Below, piece by piece: positions 62,103 through 64,000 of a DNA stretch of 64,000 bases. The DNA is from Sphingomonas sp. S2-65. Its GTDB lineage: Bacteria > Pseudomonadota > Alphaproteobacteria > Sphingomonadales > Sphingomonadaceae. A program made the translations under genes and the position numbers. The stretch spans positions 3,344,501 to 3,408,500 of the forward strand of contig NZ_CP090953.1 in NCBI RefSeq assembly GCF_021513175.1. The letters are read 5' to 3'. The notes under the pieces were generated by a model. That model made no database searches and was not told the origin of the DNA. It saw only the letters and a list, made by a program, of their open reading frames with translations. The stretch's first letter is position 1. Each line of letters starts with the position of its first letter.

Positions 62103-62271
62103 GGAACCGGCCTAGCGTCTCGCGGTTCCGCTCGGGAGCGTTGTCCGATGAGCGAGGAGCGATAAGCCGACTGGCAGTCGCGGCGCATTTCGGTACGCGC
62201 TTGCGCCAGCACGCAAGGCCCGTCTCCGAAGTCGCCATCCGAGACGGGCTGCAACCGGCCGATTGCAGCCC
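62103..62271. ncRNA. Candidate structured RNA or leader (hairpin cluster)
   Basis: Within a 343-bp gene-free stretch six hairpins follow each other: 62103-62129 (7 bp), 62129-62140 (5 bp), 62166-62184 (11 bp with a bulge), 62200-62217 (6 bp), 62219-62248 (8-9 bp) and 62246-62271 (9 bp, GGGCTGCAA/TTGCAGCCC). The last two share three bases and exclude each other. There is no T-tract on either strand. The strand and identity are unknown. The rest of the gap (62272-62396) shows nothing I recognise. Confidence 0.35.
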
Positions 62272-62396
62272 GCCTGTGTCGCCGTGGAATGGTGGCGGTT
62301 TCCCATCCCGTGAAGGTTCCGATTGAACATCACGGTCGAGCGCGCAACGCCCTGATCGGCCGTAAGGAAATCCCCTCCGTGGTGGATAGGAGCCGA

Positions 62397-63431
62397 TCAG
62401 GCAGCGCTGCGCCCGGCGAGCGGGCGGCGGCGCAGATCGGGCTGCACAATCGGCGGCGGCGAATAGGCGGCCGCTTCCAGCGGTGCGACGTCCACGCCTG
62501 GCGGGACGATCGCATCGATCCGGTCGAGCAGGTCATCGCTCAGCACGACGCCCGCACCGTCGAGTAGCCCGTCGAGCTGCTCCATCGTCCGCGGGCCGAT
62601 GATCGCCGCGCTGAGCGCGGGATGCGCCACCACGAAGGCGAGCGCCATGTGCATCAGCGACATGCCTGCGCTCTCCGCCAGCGGGATCAGCTGCTCGACC
62701 GCATCGAGGCTGCCGGAGTCGGACATCGCCTTGGGGAAGAACTTCGCCCGGGTCGTGTCCGGCGTCTGCTGTCCCTTGCGATACCGTCCCGTCAGCATCC
62801 CCTTGGCAAGCGGGCTCCACGCCATCATGCCCATGCCGTAGCGCTGGCAGGCCGGCAGTACCTCGCGCTCGATCGAGCGGTTGAGGATCGAATAAGGCGG
62901 CTGCTCGGTGCGGAAGCGCGCAAGGCCGCGGCGCTCGGCGACCCATTGCGCTTCGACGATGTCGGAAGCCGGAACGGTCGAGGCGCCGATCGCGCGAACC
63001 TTGCCGGCGCGCATCAGGTCGGTCAGCACCGACAGCGTCTCCTCGATGTCGGTGTCGGGCGCGAGCCGATGGATCTGGTAGAGGTCGATATGGTCGGTCT
63101 GCAGCCGCCGCAGTGAATCCTCGACCGCGCGGGTGATCCAGCGCCGCGAGTTGCCCTGCATGTTCGGGTCGTCGCCCATCGGGCCGTGGACCTTGGTCGC
63201 GAGCACGACGCGGTCGCGCCGACCTTTCAGCGCCTTGCCGACGATCTCCTCCGACTCGCCCGCGCTGTAGCGGTCGGCCGTGTCGATGAAATTGATCCCG
63301 GCATCGAGCGCCTTGTGGATCATGGCGGTACACTCGTCATGGTCGGGATTGCCGATCCCCCCGAACATCATCGCGCCGAGGCAATAGGGGCTGACCTTGA
63401 TGCCGGTCTGGCCGAGTGGGCGGTATTGCAC
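62397..63431 (-). CDS. Aldo/keto reductase
   Basis: A 344-aa (alpha/beta)8-barrel NADPH-dependent reductase of the YajO/Gpr-like group. It opens MQYRPLGQTGIKVSPYCLGAMMFGG, with the tetrad residues in FIDTADRYSAGESEE (Asp, Tyr), VLATKVHG (Lys) and LYQIHRL (His), and the NADPH site in IIGPRTMEQLDG. It starts with GTG and AGGAG at good distance. It is divergent from the TetR-type regulator, with a nested dyad in the shared promoter, so its expression is probably released by an aldehyde, quinone or other inducer of that regulator. Confidence 0.94.
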   Translation of the reverse strand: MQYRPLGQTGIKVSPYCLGAMMFGGIGNPDHDECTAMIHKALDAGINFIDTADRYSAGESEEIVGKALKGRRDRVVLATKVHGPMGDDPNMQGNSRRWITRAVEDSLRRLQTDHIDLYQIHRLAPDTDIEETLSVLTDLMRAGKVRAIGASTVPASDIVEAQWVAERRGLARFRTEQPPYSILNRSIEREVLPACQRYGMGMMAWSPLAKGMLTGRYRKGQQTPDTTRAKFFPKAMSDSGSLDAVEQLIPLAESAGMSLMHMALAFVVAHPALSAAIIGPRTMEQLDGLLDGAGVVLSDDLLDRIDAIVPPGVDVAPLEAAAYSPPPIVQPDLRRRPLAGRSAA

Positions 63432-63500
63432 GGCAATCTCCTGTGCTGGCGATCCTTGCCGCCATCGCTCCAGTGCGGTAGCAGGTAAACGGAACGCGAT

Positions 63501-63536
63501 CCACTTAATACGGAACGTGTTCCGTTTAGTAAGTGG
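63501..63536. promoter_or_regulatory. Nested dyad operator between AKR and TetR genes
   Basis: The outer arms CCACTTA (63501-63507) and TAAGTGG (63530-63536) enclose the inner arms ACGGAAC (63510-63516) and GTTCCGT (63519-63525), all perfect. A further ACGGAAC copy lies at 63489-63495. It ends six bases before the TetR ATG, so the regulator probably represses both divergent genes. Confidence 0.65.
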
Positions 63537-63542
63537 AATCCG

Positions 63543-64000
63543 ATGGCCGACCGATCGACCGACCGAGATACCGGGGATGCGCGACCCGCTGGGCGCCGCG
63601 TGCGCGCCGATGCACAACGGAATCTGGTCACTCTTTTGAAGGCCGCCAAAGAGGTGTTCGCCGAGGGCGGCGTCGATGCGCCAGTGCGCGACATTGCCGA
63701 ACGGGCCGGGGTCGGCGTCGGCACGGTGTATCGGCACTTTCCGCGCCGCCCCGATCTCATCGCCGCCGTCTTCGCTCAGGAACTGGACAGCTGCGCCGAT
63801 GCGGCGGATGCTCTCGCGGCGACCCATCCCCCGTTTGAGGCGCTCGCGCTGTGGATGCGCAATTTCGTCGATCTCGCGGCCACCAAACACGGCCTTGCGC
63901 AGGCGCTGCACTCCGGCGATCCCGCCTTCGACGCGCTTCCCGCGCGCCGCGAGCAACGTCTCCGGCCCGCATTCCGGAAATTGTTCGAAGCGGCAGCGGC
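63543..64000 (+). CDS. TetR family transcriptional regulator (cut by the window end)
   Basis: 152 codons are visible. The N-terminal HTH (~residues 24-72) is RNLVTLLKAAKEVFAEGGVDAPVRDIAERAGVGVGTVYRHFPRRPDLIAAVF, the TetR_N signature, with the recognition helix GVGVGTVYRHF. The ligand domain begins with LALWMRNFVDLAATKHGLAQAL, as in the SbtR-like C-terminal family. The C-terminus lies outside the window. It is divergent from the aldo/keto reductase. Confidence 0.93.
   Translation, partial: MADRSTDRDTGDARPAGRRVRADAQRNLVTLLKAAKEVFAEGGVDAPVRDIAERAGVGVGTVYRHFPRRPDLIAAVFAQELDSCADAADALAATHPPFEALALWMRNFVDLAATKHGLAQALHSGDPAFDALPARREQRLRPAFRKLFEAAA

Overview
The window looks like chromosomal DNA of a sphingomonad (Sphingomonas or a close relative; Alphaproteobacteria, Sphingomonadales). 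The reasons are the high GC content, several TonB-dependent outer-membrane receptors (TBDRs), a giant NAD-glutamate dehydrogenase of the ~180 kDa class, aerobic CobST cobaltochelatase genes, and a polyuronate (alginate/pectin) utilisation region. The assignment rests on gene content and style only; no marker gene such as 16S rRNA is present.

Layout. 0-2.3 kb: the 5' end of hisD and a short-form hisG (minus strand), then two conserved unknown genes. 2.3-10.5 kb: stress and detoxification genes (epoxide-hydrolase-like enzyme, pirin, two glutathione S-transferases, BolA, J-domain protein, three glyoxalase-fold proteins, DoxX-like and DUF1428 proteins). The 6.4-9.7 kb block runs away from a divergent HxlR regulator that has a palindrome next to its start codon. 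10.5-13.6 kb: cobS-cobT and a ribbon-helix-helix protein. 13.6-20.6 kb: two iron-linked units, a catecholate-siderophore-type TBDR with a PiuC-like dioxygenase, and a PepSY-DUF2271-DUF4198-ApbE operon. Both are preceded by the same dyad (YGCGA-N5-TCGCA) at the same distance from the start codon. 20.6-26.6 kb: NAD-glutamate dehydrogenase and a PAS-like protein.

26.7-30.7 kb: a tRNA-Thr(CGT) followed by a truncated tyrosine integrase. Next come a STAS-like protein, a YegD-like Hsp70 whose stop overlaps a broken DUF2161 nuclease-fold gene, and a fatty-acid desaturase. This looks like an eroded tRNA-linked island.

30.9-54.2 kb: two polyuronate units back to back. The first has a palindromic operator, a TBDR, a GH28 polygalacturonase, a two-domain alpha/beta-hydrolase, a second GH28 with altered catalytic motifs, a carboxylesterase and a LacI regulator; it probably attacks pectin-like galacturonans. 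The second is an alginate unit: PL6 alginate lyase, PL17 oligoalginate lyase, MFS uronate transporter, DEH-reductase-like SDR, CE12-like acetylesterase, KDG kinase, TBDR and FadR-type GntR regulator. It would convert alginate to DEH and then KDG, but kdgK is broken twice, by a 7-bp tandem-repeat expansion and by a Trp-to-TGA nonsense codon. Three copies of a GTGGTATG-based motif lie before the PL6 operon, between kdgK and the TBDR, and before the GntR gene, so the GntR protein is the likely regulator.

54.5-64 kb: a TBDR-like outer-membrane protein, a DUF2231 and sorbosone-dehydrogenase pair, an unknown exported protein, a DMT-family exporter, small conserved proteins, a hairpin-dense gene-free stretch (62.10-62.27 kb) that may be a structured RNA, and an aldo/keto reductase divergent from a TetR regulator across a nested dyad.
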